Both the position numbers and the translations under genes were made by a program. The notes under the pieces were generated by a model. That model was not told where the DNA came from and made no database searches. It saw nothing but the letters and a program-made list of their open reading frames with translations. Shown here piece after piece: positions 12,001 to 19,300 of a stretch of DNA of 64,000 bases (its first letter is position 1; every line of letters begins with the position of its first letter). The stretch lies in the NCBI RefSeq assembly GCF_008298035.1, contig NZ_CP042910.1, forward strand, positions 6,820,001 to 6,884,000, in the 5' to 3' direction. This stretch comes from Gimesia maris (GTDB lineage Bacteria > Planctomycetota > Planctomycetia > Planctomycetales > Planctomycetaceae).

Positions 12001-12527
12001 CCCTGACAGAAGCAAAGCCGGATCCTGAAACAGTCACCCAGTCAGCTGCTGAAAATACGCTGACCTCGATTGTGAAACAAATTCAGCCAGAACTTGATCC
12101 TGTTCAACAGAATTCACTGGCACAGGTCAGTATTCAGGTCGTCGATTTGCAGGGAGATGCGCTCGGGCATGTTATTTCCAATACGATTTATATTGACGCG
12201 AATGCTGCAGGATATGGCTGGTTTATCGACACGACTCCTTTCGATCACTCCGAATTTGTTTATACCAGTGATTTAACACTCATTGCACTGGAAGACGGCC
12301 CGGCTGCGAACCAGGTTGATCTCTGGACCGTAATCATGCACGAGCTCGGTCACATTCTCGGAGTAGACCACGCAGCTGAAGGCGTGATGCAGAATACTCT
12401 GGATCCCGGCATTCGTAAACTGCCCGGGTTCCTGGAAACTCTGAATGAATCTTCTCAGCAGCCCGAAAATGAGATCGATGATTTCTTCTCGGATATGACG
12501 GAAGACATTGACCTGATTGTTCTGTAA
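1..12527 (+). CDS. Giant Calx-beta / FG-GAP surface protein with dockerin-like repeats and C-terminal metzincin motif (5' truncated)
   Basis: The reading frame is open from base 3, inside a Calx-beta repeat, so the gene starts upstream; about 4,174 residues are visible. I count about 22 complete Calx-beta repeats (units near 110 residues with an ISIDDITVNE-like start and ETFLVNLSNLQ-like middle). Three blocks of FG-GAP-like beta-propeller repeats interrupt them at about 1184-2300, 3354-4590 and 8656-9850. After the last Calx-beta repeat come a cohesin-like beta domain (about 11230-11740), two dockerin-type calcium loops (DFNDDDKINYRD and DLNQDNKVNYRD, about 11755-11930) and, at 12339-12371, HELGHILGVDH, the metzincin zinc motif HExxHxxGxxH, followed by a Met-turn-like GVMQ. 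Such proteins are typically exported, calcium-stabilised adhesins or matrix proteins. Whether the metzincin domain is active or processes the protein itself is not known. The signal peptide is outside the window. Confidence 0.93.
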   Translation, partial: ISIFDSLAIEGDETFLVNLTQIQSNGYNVIFADDQATVTIEDETPEISIDDITVNENAGNATLTVTLDQAVANTFTVDFATSDQTAKQTTDYLSTAGTLTFNLGQLTQTINVPLVDDGPLEFDETFLVSLFNIQSSGINVIFADAQAEVTIVDDEKPTISIDNVTIQETDSGTNNAVFTITRSGKNPGGLDFSEQIDFTTQDGTAIAGRDYIATQGSINFAADATALIQTATVEVQIYGDTYTELAETFLVLLSNTASQSTLLEEAGTGTINNDDSSQLLINDVTVDKAAGRALLTVTLTNPVEEAGLVSIDFETVAGTALPGIDYEPTSNIITFGPGEQSKTISIVTYNNTPDWQEPDKSFAVNLFNLKNSGLYVTPINSYATVVLENNNSVSEYEFNSKLYATENPQVDSHFGDQLSVDNNTLISSSPEGVTVYVRNQQGTPAYLFDDTWDIQALIQAPEGASDSNFGASIAISGDTIVIGANEAHAEGSTDLTGAVFIYTRNGSDWNLQQKITASQFGNGNFGSIVAIEGDLLVASSAEQIGRVYIFSRENGVWSEEAEVSGNISLDTVNYVSSLAIDNSTIVIGSNTESGYNHISTVAIVEKVNNVWSVTQKLENSDLGYGSSVDIEDNIIVVGAPDYATLSGGYTSRGRVLIYRLENGEWTGPSYLSDSYIANNTRFGKQVLLQDGLLLVSGNDFRGDADNNSKIHIFQFQGSDVQRQGEILTTDEDKDIIFAHSIGISDGTILIGAPDDTDPRNTGAIHIYGPAHPPIVSIDSARLAVKEDGSKELILEVTRSGSSPGDLSAEGSVEFSTFNLGISSSTFQSITGTFEFTGDPNAVSQTQIFHFSVNNTVNLDLENPLVLGMYNLSGDVFLPEAVSTPIDVFENPVLISIDDKVVSESDETVTLTVSLNQPLDTEISIDFATQSQTADRNDYQESSGTLTFAAGEQTKTITIDIRETNWVELAETFLVKLSNIQSDRADIFLIDSQAQVTIIDEDTATVSINDITVHEDDGKATLTVSLDHRVDSGITINFATVDQSAVDSEDYRSYSWVLEFSQYDYTQTIDITLTNDELFELTETFEVILSQLNSYGRSVTIADNTGIVEILDDDQSQFAEFDSKIFSSEIATDGYFGRAMAVDGDTLVVGSYFFSSHPTLEPAVYVYTRNDQGTTGIESDDTWEFQAKLTPSGGGTWVFGGAVAISGGIIVVGDTHDITNGEDSGAVYVFRRSGQTWSLDQKLVASDGGSHDYFGDEVAIENNTIVVGAYSADLRNSNGDVILENSGAVYVFNQEIDDWVENAKLVADDPQAGKSFGISLALDGNTILVGAPRDGLAGPQIPDSGNGAVYVFERTTSISKVWNQTQKLTPSRDYEGQHFGESVSIEGDTLVVGAGSYQKWDPDTRIYYRTGAAYVFTRNFYGDWSEQQILESETYQEVYFGDKVEIENGMIVVQSFNALPYPDSSRTLHVYSEQNHNWTLQEKFSGSDPVDNGAFGYNFGISGNTILISDVSNDEQASNAGVIYVRSLYNLPLVTIEDVTITEGDNGSQLVTVQVTRKGNKKGDLSIPALMEFTTLNGTATTLDGDYFEKSGTLAFEGDADALSQTRTISIYIQGDIRLEDDEEFYVELSNAIGMARLIQTTATVTITNDDRITISASDLTVNESEQSAEITVRLSHPVSEEVRVSYRTTGQSATTGTDFQSTSGTLIFNPGEQTKMITVPLINSEEVEGDEKFVVSLFSLVSGSTDITIPDPVYWVTIIDDDQAKVSISDLTIDEEAGFATLTVSLDQTVESNVSLDYSTVDGTALSGEDYESTTGTVTFNPGEQSKTITIPIINTNLIEADETFLVNLSNLQANGLDVILADTQAEVTITDSDQPSFSIDDITVNEDAGTATLTVTLDQPLTSVITVDFATADQDANSISDYQQQSGTLTFNPGETTKTIEIIILNSDSTEADETFLVNLLNPQSSIFQPTLTDNQAVVTIHDDDQSTLSIDDIAVDENTGTALITVSLDQKVEGVLTVDFATADQVAVSGTDYLATSGTLTFNPNNLTQTISVPLVNSELVELDEVFLINIFNLQTQGLAVSIADPQGEVTIRDDDRATVTIDELTVNEETGSATLTVSLDHPVDTSISLDYSTADGTAISGSDYQSTTGTLTFNPNQQTQTITIPLINTDLVEDEEYFLVNLSNLQPNGRDVVLGVTQTNVTITDTDQPAFSINDITVNEGTGTANVTVTLDQPLTSIVTVDFSTSDQTATSGSDYQAASGTLVFNPGDTSIIIQIPLIDTDSTEVDETFLVNLSNPQSSVYQPTLAVPQAVVTIQDNDPGSISINDITVDEGAGTALVTVSLDREANTAISVNYATADGSAVSGSDYQSTSGTLTFNPGDTSLTISIPLIDSDLIETAESFYVNLSNLQAPGLDVSLADDRGQVTIKDDDRAILSIQNLTVDEDIGTTLLTVSLDQPLLTSIAIDFETLNGTALANSDFTSTSGTLIFNTGITTQTISLTILDDDLQEPAESFFVKLSSLEQNGSPVDLVNDLAEITILDNDLAKLSINDIEVNEDLGTATLTVSLDRTLTTAFSVDFLTIDGTAEVNSDYLTNSGTLTFNPGDVTKTIDVSIVDSDNVELTETLQVQLTNLQAADYLVSLSDPVGEISILDDDQATLSIDDITVDENSGTAQLTVSLSQPVESTVLVEYATADQTAVALSDYLQTSGTLTFYSGETTKFITVNLVDNDQLETDENLLVNLSQLQSSADVIILDNQGLITIHDEDQATISLQDVIVSETAGKAILTVLLDKSVDSNVTLNFTTIDQSATSPEDYVSQSGILTFASGTKHQTIEIDLVDSAQVELLETFDVQLSNIQSDGLNFVFADDRATITIKDDDLGDYEWKSKLYAEGTVHPADVFGYNNAVDGDTLISGSPGWDHIHNGPEGPFLSYGGAFIYVRNDQGTPDYSGDDTWDYQSTLFASDADTYSDNYGWSVDISGDTAVVGAPQGDGTIDNIGSAYVYTRSNGVWTFQQELNASDAKFNSFFGSIVTIEGDTIVVGARVENNNTGSAYVFTRVDGVWTETAKLVADDAEEEMNFANTIDIENSTIVVGAMYESETYPRSGAVYIFTEQDGVWTQSQKLKDSTPGTYGRFGNSVSLEGDLLLIGAPSYLNYSHSAGKAVLYQRNPENGLWSPLQNLVASDAAFNSHFGNYVEIHNEQIFVSASSDPTGVDVNGAVYRFEQVNQAWVEQQKFSSPDADPSDFYGASFVAANDMLLISARYDDDVAFNTGSLYLYGLPQNPAITIDDVSITEADDGSTMIIANVTRTATKPGELIFEATVDFSTIDGTATIADGDYENTTGTITFESDPNASSQTQTISIRIYGDTLLETDETFGIKLLNVTGHARIADSEATITIENDDQATISINDAIIDEDAGSVSITVSLDHPIDTSISVDYATADQTANSANDYTTTTGTLTFSPEIQSQTIVIAITDTDLVEWDETFLVNLSGLQTNGRNVVLGDAQAVITIHDDDQAAISINDATIDEDAGSVSITVSLDHPIDTSISVDYATADQTANSANDYTTTTGTLTFSPGDQLQTIVIPITDTDLVEWDETFLVNLSGLQSNGRNVELGDAQAVITIHDDDQAAISINDISVSEDVGTALVTVTLDMPVTQTISVNYALNDLTALSSSDYTDTSGTLTFLPGDQTKTISISITDTDIFENDEIFQVQLSQLQANGLNVVLEDDLGEVTIVDEASGSAEIQLRVVDTPTITELSGESDTLPTHLNNVSEWDTYWVEFWIDTSIPVNQGVFSAGLDFHYDTAFTSATEIEYGAGFDTNQSGTVDDQAGTVSDLYAETSTDHLGESRFLLFARLKFEPLATDQVVVDMDGKSIGPYHLGFDITSQQVSLSGDVPVYTSVSNFSQTHIWANPFDFNDDDKINYRDLILLAGDYSDIPSESDSQNSWISDLNQDNKVNYRDLILLVGNYGKNKADNRTITYPANYPEVWNQHLLVNTLTEAKPDPETVTQSAAENTLTSIVKQIQPELDPVQQNSLAQVSIQVVDLQGDALGHVISNTIYIDANAAGYGWFIDTTPFDHSEFVYTSDLTLIALEDGPAANQVDLWTVIMHELGHILGVDHAAEGVMQNTLDPGIRKLPGFLETLNESSQQPENEIDDFFSDMTEDIDLIVL
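10213..10884 (+). repeat. Nearly identical tandem pair of Calx-beta units (336-nt period)
   Basis: Two consecutive 112-residue Calx-beta units are almost identical at the DNA level, with only scattered substitutions (for example GCGATC versus GCAACC near the start of each unit, and a short divergent stretch around 10395-10410 versus 10731-10746). The other units in this gene share only the protein consensus. The pair therefore looks like a recent in-frame duplication or gene-conversion tract. Confidence 0.85.
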
Positions 12528-12744
12528 AGCACCGTCATCGAAGTCTGTCGAGCACATCCTCTCCCTTATATATCGTAAATCCCGACTCGGGCGGTGTTAA
12601 TTTCAGCGCTCATCTCGATGAGTCTTTTCTGTTAACCATCAGTATGCAGTATGAATTTGCATGTGATTGATCTGGCACAACTGTTGTATAAAAAGGGTTA
12701 CCAATTGAATACACCTGAATTTTTACAGCAGGAGAACAGCCATC

Positions 12745-12945
12745 GTGCCCAGACTGACCGCCAGAAAGAATTTCGACGGTCTCTCTGTTCGAGAACTGAG
12801 GAGCGTCCGGAAGTCATTGAATTCTGCCTCATACACTTCGGGAAAGCGTGTTCAACTCGACCGGATTCCCAATGTGGTACTGTTCGTGGTAAGCCGGGGA
12901 TATCCAGAAAGTCTTGCCAGAGCTTTCACATCAGAAGTCGAATGA
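12745..12945 (+). CDS. Possible small hypothetical protein (66 aa)
   Basis: A GTG-initiated frame with an AGGAG ribosome-binding sequence ten bases upstream (12730-12734). The product is basic and has no motif I recognise. A second overlapping frame (12651-12965) looks less protein-like. Support is limited to the ribosome-binding site and the open frame; it could easily be a chance frame or a decayed gene. Confidence 0.25.
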   Translation: MPRLTARKNFDGLSVRELRSVRKSLNSASYTSGKRVQLDRIPNVVLFVVSRGYPESLARAFTSEVE

Positions 12946-13076
12946 TTTCGTCTGATGGATCGTAACAGGGCTGGAGATGTTTCACGCCGGTAATTTACCG
13001 GTTGGCCTGTCGTCTTTGATCGACTCGACCAGAACCATGACGGCCTGATCTCCCCTGGTGACGCGGAGAAAGACAA

Positions 13077-13120
13077 CTGAAACCGGAATGGAGTCCCTGT
13101 GATGGCCATTCCGGTTTCAG
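13077..13120. terminator. Perfect 15-bp inverted repeat between convergent genes
   Basis: CTGAAACCGGAATGG at 13077-13091 pairs perfectly with CCATTCCGGTTTCAG at 13106-13120 around a 14-base loop. It lies 28 bases past the stop of the leftward oxidoreductase gene. On the minus strand it is followed by a loosely T-rich stretch rather than a clean T tract, so terminator function for the leftward gene is likely but not textbook. Confidence 0.6.
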
Positions 13121-13148
13121 TGGATTTTGTCTTCCGTTATTTTGCAAA

Positions 13149-14519
13149 TCACATGTTGATTTCGTAACCCTTGCGGTTTTCACGCGAGAGGAACGAGTTT
13201 GCCTGTGCGTCGTCGATGATTTCCCGTTTTTTGGGATCCCATTTGAGGTCACGCCCCAGACGCATGGAGATATTAGAGAGGTGGCAGATTTCCAGCATGC
13301 GGTTATGCGACCAGACATCGGAGATCGGCTGCTTGCGTGAATTCATGGCTTCAATGAAGTTGGCAGTGTGGTTCGCGCTGACCTTTCCGCCATAAACTTT
13401 TTCGATCGCGTCTTCCGGCAGCGGATTGTCTTTCAACGCTTCGACAGGTGCCCCGACGATCTTGCCACGGTTGACGAAGAACCGGCCTTCTGTACCTTCG
13501 AAGAGAATACCATTATCACCTTCACTGGTGATAATCATTTCCACATCGTTGGGCATATCAACCTTGATTTTGAATTCCGTGGCAGCATTGTACTGATCGT
13601 TCACCGTCGGGAAACCATCCTTGTATTCGACAGGCAGTTTATACTCAACCGGCGATACTTTGCTGGGACCGGTATCGCTCGCGCCCAGTGCCCAGCAGGC
13701 GATGTCGACATGATGTGCGCCCCAGTCGGTCAACTTCCCGCCAGAATATTCATGCCAGTTTCGGAAGGAGTAGTGACAGTTACTGTAAAGCGGAACGCCT
13801 CCGCCATATCCTTCGCGCATTTCGGGGAGTGCACGGTAATCAACCTTGGGAGCCGGTCCCAGCCAGAACTCGTAATCCAGTTCTTCAGGAACAGAAGCCA
13901 CAGGAATGACAGGAGAGCCTTCCATTCCATTGATGCCACAGGTTACTTTTTTCACCGTACCGATACGACCATCCCTGATTAACGCGATCGCCTGCAGGAA
14001 CCGCTGTCCTGATTCCGAACGCTGCATGGTACCTACCTGGAAGACGCGGCCTGTTTCTTTAACGACTTTTTCAATCAATTTGCCTTCATCAATCGTGAGT
14101 GTCAAAGGTTTTTCACAGTAGACGTCTTTCCCGGCGTACATCGCTTCCACTGCGATTTTGGTATGCCAGTGATCGGGTGTCGCGATCATGACTGCGTCGA
14201 TGTCTTTGCGATCCAGAACTTTGCGATAGTCTTTGTAAGCGTCTGGTTTCTTACCCTGTTTCTTTTCTGTTTTTTCGACATTCGCGCCAAGTACGTTGGC
14301 GTCCACGTCTGCGAGTGCTGCAAAATCGGCAAATTTGAATGACTTCGAGGTAATCGCCCACCCCTGGTTCCGCAGCCCGATCGTGGCAAAAACAGGACGG
14401 TCATTAGGCGACTCATATCCGAATGCTCGATGGGCCGAAGGGCTGAAAACAGCGGCAGCCCCTGTGAAGGCAACTCCCTGAATAAAATTGCGACGTGTAA
14501 TTTTTTTAGATGCTGACAT
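13149..14519 (-). CDS. Gfo/Idh/MocA-family oxidoreductase, Tat-exported
   Basis: A 456-residue NAD(P)-dependent sugar or inositol dehydrogenase-type protein. The N-terminus has a twin-arginine signal (ITRRNFIQG, Arg9-Arg10, then an Ala-rich hydrophobic stretch), so it is probably exported folded with its cofactor. A Rossmann-like region follows from about residue 42, with the family hallmark EKP at 136-138 (in YCEKPLT) and the ATPDHWH stretch before it. WGAHHVDIACWALG fits the substrate-side His motif region. Length is typical for the planctomycete exported subgroup. A GAGG ribosome-binding site sits ten bases before the ATG. It has no partner gene on its strand nearby, and the substrate cannot be told from sequence. 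Confidence 0.9.
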   Translation of the reverse strand: MSASKKITRRNFIQGVAFTGAAAVFSPSAHRAFGYESPNDRPVFATIGLRNQGWAITSKSFKFADFAALADVDANVLGANVEKTEKKQGKKPDAYKDYRKVLDRKDIDAVMIATPDHWHTKIAVEAMYAGKDVYCEKPLTLTIDEGKLIEKVVKETGRVFQVGTMQRSESGQRFLQAIALIRDGRIGTVKKVTCGINGMEGSPVIPVASVPEELDYEFWLGPAPKVDYRALPEMREGYGGGVPLYSNCHYSFRNWHEYSGGKLTDWGAHHVDIACWALGASDTGPSKVSPVEYKLPVEYKDGFPTVNDQYNAATEFKIKVDMPNDVEMIITSEGDNGILFEGTEGRFFVNRGKIVGAPVEALKDNPLPEDAIEKVYGGKVSANHTANFIEAMNSRKQPISDVWSHNRMLEICHLSNISMRLGRDLKWDPKKREIIDDAQANSFLSRENRKGYEINM

Positions 14520-14949
14520 CGAGCGATTTCCTCTTCGAGATATTTATCAGAAGTCCTGTATAAGAAAGTACGTTGACACCACTGGGGGCGTTGGAAACGC
14601 CACGAAACTGGTGCGCATTGTGATCACCGATTCTATAGGAATAAACCTGTTGAGTATACCGTAAACAGGTCAGCCTCAGTACATGTGTCACCTGCAAGTT
14701 ATTGCAGGTACCCGGTCTGGAACCTGGTAATAATCCGACTTTTGATGTTTTTTACCCTAAATTTCAATTTGATAAGTTGTCTTGTTCAGCCCTCAGACAT
14801 AGACTACATGTGAATTATTCCCGTAAAGACTATTAGTCAGGCTTACGGTCTGATGAAATCCCTCCCCGCGCCGCTCACCAGAATGCAGTTAAACGCGACT
14901 AACCATGACATCCGGCAGGGTATTCCTGCTTACTGGAGGCATTGTTACA
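14520..14949. promoter_or_regulatory. Divergent intergenic region with clustered inverted repeats
   Basis: About 430 bases separate the leftward oxidoreductase from the rightward RND efflux operon. ACCTGCA (14690-14696) and TGCAGGT (14703-14709) form a perfect 7-bp inverted repeat around six bases. ACCTGT/ACAGGT lies just upstream (around 14645-14670) and an imperfect TACCcGGT/ACCtGGTA pair just downstream (around 14708-14729). The cluster could be a repressor site for the efflux operon; no regulator gene is adjacent, so this is only a suggestion. Confidence 0.35.
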
Positions 14950-16362
14950 TTGAAACGCCCGTCGAAACGTCAGCAGAAACTACTGACAGTCCTCTCGCTC
15001 AGTTTATTTCTTGGCCTGGTCGGTTGTAACCAGCAGAATTCCGCGGCTCCCGCGCCAAACTTACCGGTTGTCACTGTGGCAAAACCAGTCACCAAGCAGA
15101 TTGTGGAATGGGACGCATATACCGGAAGACTCGAAGCAATTGATTTCGTCGAGATCCGGGCGCGTGTCAGTGGATATTTGAAAACGACACATTTTGATGA
15201 AGGTCAGATCGTCAATAAAGGGGACCTGCTGTTCATTATCGATCCGCGTCCGTATCAGGCAGAACTCAATGGAGCGCGAGCCTCGCTGGGTCAGGCTAAT
15301 TCTCAATTGATACAGGCGAAGGCGCAGCTGGAAGAAGCGAAAGCACAATATCAGCAATCAGAAGCACAACTGGTCTTGTCGACCGCACAGCTGAATCGGG
15401 CGCGTTCGCTGAAGTCGAAAAATGTAACGACGCAGGATGAGCTTGACCAGCAGGAAGCAGCCTATCTGCAGGCGAAAGCGGACCACGAAGCGAGCCAGGC
15501 CGGAATCAGTTCTGCGAAAGCGACCATCGAGACCGCGCATGCAGTGATTGAAGCGGCAAAAGCCAAAATCGAAACAGCGCAACTCAACCTGGATTACACG
15601 CGGATTTATGCCCCGGTTGCCGGTCGCATCAGTCGAAAAAATGTTTCTGAAGGAAACCTGATCAATGGAGGCACTGCCAATTCCAGCCTGCTGACTACGA
15701 TTACTTCAGTGAAACCCATCTATTGTAATTTTGATGCCAACGAACAGGACGTATTGAAATACATTAGATCAGCACAAGCCGGAAAACGAGCCAGTTCTCG
15801 CGAAGCAAAAAATCCAGTGTTCCTGGGTCTGATTGATGAAACGGGCTTTCCTCACCAGGGACATATGGACTTCGTTGACAACCGGTTTGACCCCGATACT
15901 GCCAGCATGCGGGCGCGGTGTGTTTTTCCGAATAAAGACCAGGTACTGATTCCGGGGATGTTTGCGCGCATTCGTATTCCCGGCAGTGACTCTTACGATG
16001 CGGTGCTGATTCCAGATTCCGCCGTCGGCACCGACCAATCATCGCAATACGTCTATCATGTCGTTGATGACGTTGTACAGCGTCGCGTCGTGAAACTCGG
16101 TCCGATAGTAGATGGGCTGCGCGTGGTACGCGAGGGATTATCGGGAAACGAATCGCTCATCATCGAAGGACTACTGCAGGCACGACCGGAGATGAAGGTC
16201 ACCTCGCAGCCCGGAACGATCGAAGTTGTGGAAGACGGGTTACCTGACAGTTATGAACCGCTGCCTCCTGAGCAATGGATCTCGCCTGACCCCGATCCGC
16301 TTCCCCGGCGGGGTACGCAAAAGGTGACTACGGTTGTGGAGCCACAAGGGGACTCTCAATGA
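14950..16362 (+). CDS. RND efflux periplasmic adaptor (membrane fusion) lipoprotein
   Basis: HlyD/AcrA-type adaptor that links an inner-membrane RND pump to an outer-membrane channel. I start it at TTG 14950, because GGAGG (14935-14939) lies ten bases upstream and this gives a compact lipoprotein signal ending LGLVGC; the in-frame ATG at 14905 has no ribosome-binding site. After the signal come a biotinyl-lipoyl-like half (VEIRARVSGYL..FDEGQIVNKGDLLFIIDPRPYQAEL), a long Ala/Gln/Glu-rich coiled-coil hairpin, the second lipoyl half (LDYTRIYAPVAGRISRKNVSEGNL) and beta-barrel domains. Its stop overlaps the start of the pump gene by four bases (ATGA), so the two are translationally coupled. No TolC-type channel gene is present in the window. 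Substrates are unknown. Confidence 0.93.
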   Translation: MKRPSKRQQKLLTVLSLSLFLGLVGCNQQNSAAPAPNLPVVTVAKPVTKQIVEWDAYTGRLEAIDFVEIRARVSGYLKTTHFDEGQIVNKGDLLFIIDPRPYQAELNGARASLGQANSQLIQAKAQLEEAKAQYQQSEAQLVLSTAQLNRARSLKSKNVTTQDELDQQEAAYLQAKADHEASQAGISSAKATIETAHAVIEAAKAKIETAQLNLDYTRIYAPVAGRISRKNVSEGNLINGGTANSSLLTTITSVKPIYCNFDANEQDVLKYIRSAQAGKRASSREAKNPVFLGLIDETGFPHQGHMDFVDNRFDPDTASMRARCVFPNKDQVLIPGMFARIRIPGSDSYDAVLIPDSAVGTDQSSQYVYHVVDDVVQRRVVKLGPIVDGLRVVREGLSGNESLIIEGLLQARPEMKVTSQPGTIEVVEDGLPDSYEPLPPEQWISPDPDPLPRRGTQKVTTVVEPQGDSQ

Positions 16363-19300
16363 AGTTTCCCCATTTCTTCATCGAACGTCCGATCTTTGCT
16401 TCAGTACTATCGTTCATGGTTGTCCTGATCGGATCACTTGCCTATTTCGCATTGCCGGTATCTCAATATCCGAGTGTGGCGCCACCCACGATTGTCGTGC
16501 GTGCCAGTTATCCCGGAGCGACACCCCAGGTGATTGCGGATACGGTGGCCACTCCCATCGAACAGGAAATGAATGGTGTCGACAACATGCTTTACATGGA
16601 GTCGTCATCCAGCAACGACGGGACCATGCAGTTAACTGTGACTTTCAAACTGGGCACAAATCTGGACGATGCTCAGGTGATGGTCCAGAACCGCGTTGCG
16701 GTAGCCGAAGCGCGGCTGCCCGAAGCCGTGCGACAGATCGGTATCACGACTCGCAAACAGATTCCCGACATGCTGATGGTGGTGCATCTGAATTCCCCTG
16801 ATAACAGCCGGGATCAGCTTTATATCAGTAACTTTGCCTTTCTGCGGATTCGCGATTCGCTGATGCGACTGGACGGCGTCGGCGACATTCGTGTGGCTGG
16901 CGGCAATGAATATTCCATGCGAATTTGGCTGGATATCGAAAAGATGACCCATGTCGGTCTCACGGTAGGCGATGTCGTGCAGCAGGTTCGTCAGCAAAAC
17001 GCACAGGTGGCAGCCGGCGTCATCGGGCAACCTCCCATCGATGAGAGCGGCGCGTTTCAATTAAATGTAACCACGCAGGGACGCTTGCAGGAAGAGGATG
17101 AATTCGGGCAGATTGTCGTCAAGCGCGGCGACGATGGTCGTGTCACACGTTTGAGTGATGTGGCCCGCATCGAACTCGGTGCACAGGACTACTCACGAAT
17201 CAGCTACCTGGACGGCAAGCCTGCCGTTGCCATCCTCATTTATCAGCGACCAGGAACGAACGCCGTTGATGCAGCTGATGAAGTCAAGCAGACGATGGCC
17301 AACCTGAATAAAGACTTTCCCGAAGGTGTAGGTTATGAAATCGCCTATAACCCGACCGATTATGTGGAAGAATCGATCGCAGAGGTTTTCGAAACGCTCT
17401 ATATCACGACCATTCTGGTGGTACTGACCGTATTCCTGTTTCTGCATGGCTGGCGTCCTACAATTATTCCGGTGATTGCGATTCCCATTTCGCTTATCGG
17501 CACATTCGCTGCCATGCAGTTGTTTGGTGTGACCCTGAATACGCTGTCACTGTTTGGTCTTGTACTCGCAATTGGTATTGTTGTAGATGACGCCATCGTG
17601 GTAGTCGAAAATGTGGAGCGGCTGATTGCTGACGGCCTGAATCCGCGCGAAGCGACCCATAAAGCGATGGATGAAGTCAGTTCTGCTCTGGTGGCGACGA
17701 CCCTGGTATTGATCGCGGTTTTTGTTCCCACCATGTTTGTCCCCAGCCTCAGTGGTAAGTTCTATCAGCAGTTCGCCCTCACGATTGCCATTTCCACAGG
17801 GTTTTCCACCTTTGTCTCACTGACGCTCAGCCCCGCACTTTGTGCGCTGCTGCTCAAACCTAAAAATGCCGAACGAAACAGAATGGGCCGACTCGTCGAT
17901 CTGTTATTTGGTTGGTTTTTCCGGGCGTTCAACCGCTTTTTTGACTTCACTGGTAACGTTTATGCCGGCATCGTTTCGCGCATCATTCGAATTTCCGGTG
18001 TTTCTCTGCTCATTTACGGCGGGTTGCTCGTTGCTACCTGGTACAGCTTTGGGTTAGTTCCTTCAGGATTTATTCCAGCACAGGATCAAGGTTATATCAT
18101 TGTCAGTATCCGGTTACCTGATGGAGCGTCTCTTGCGCGTACGGATGCCATTACGCAGCGCGTTGCAAAAATCGGCAGTAAAATCGATGGTGTTGCTCAC
18201 TCAGTCGGAATTGCCGGGCTGTCCGGTTCCACCTTCACGATCAGTTCCAATGCCGCGGTTTCCTTTCTTCCACTGGAAGATGCCAAAGAGCGAGCAGCGC
18301 GGGGACGGGGCATCAATGAGATCATTGCCGATCTGCGCCGTGAAGTCGCAGTAGTCAATGAAGCACAGGTTTTTATTATTGCTCCTCCCCCGGTACGAGG
18401 AATTGGACGAGGTGGCGGATTCAAAATGTATGTGCAGGACCAGGGGGGAGCCGGTATCGCTGCCTTGAACCAGGTTACCGAACGCATGGTGGCGGAAGCC
18501 AATCAGCAGCCGGGGCTCGTGCAGATTTTCTCAAACTTCCGGGTAAGTGTTCCCCAGATTTATGCTGAAGTGGATCGTACGAAAGCCCAGATGCTGGATA
18601 TTCCAATCAGCAATGTGTTTGATGCTCTGGAAGTTTATCTCGGTTCAGTCTATGTGAATGATTTTAACTTTCTCGGACGAACCTACCGTGTGACAGCGCA
18701 GGCAGAACCGGAGTTCCGTGACGAACAGGACGACATCCTGCGTTTGCGAACGCGCAGCGCCCGCGGTACGAGTATTCCCCTCGGGGCGGTGGTGGAATTA
18801 AAACGAACGTCTGGACCGGATCGGATTGTTCGCTTCAATCTGTTTCCTGCCGCGGACCTGAATGGTCAAACGGCCCCCGGCTACAGTACGGGGCAATCAC
18901 TGGCAACAATGGAACAACTGGCCGATGAGAACCTGCCACCGGGCTTTGGATATGCCTGGACCGAGATCGCGTACCAGGAACGGCAAGCAGGAAATACGAT
19001 TGTCTTTCTTTTCCCCCTGGCTGTTCTGTTCGTGTTCCTGACCCTGGCTGCCCAGTACGAAAGCTGGGTGCTGCCTCTGGCGATTATTTTAATCGTTCCC
19101 CTCTGTCTGCTGTTTGCCATTGTTGGCATCTGGTTTCGCGGCATGGATAACAACATTCTGACGCAGATCGGTTTTATCGTACTGGTGGGTCTGGCCTGTA
19201 AGAATGCGATTCTGATTGTCGAATTCGCGAAGGCGGAAGAAGATGCGGGCAAGGATCGGTTCCAGGCCGCAGTCGATGCCTGCCGATTGCGATTACGGCC

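Larger units (their letters stand above)
12528..13148. other. Intergenic region downstream of the giant gene
   Basis: About 620 bases between the giant gene and the convergent oxidoreductase gene. It holds one weak small reading frame (12745-12945) and a strong inverted repeat (13077-13120), both listed separately. I see no terminator directly after the giant gene stop and no RNA gene. Confidence 0.6.

Noticed and set aside
12651-12965. A 104-residue rightward frame after the giant gene
   Set aside because: No ribosome-binding site, protein-unlike composition, and overlap with the slightly better 66-residue frame.
13368-13982. A 204-residue rightward frame opposite the Gfo/Idh gene
   Set aside because: Antisense to a gene with all family motifs; no independent support.
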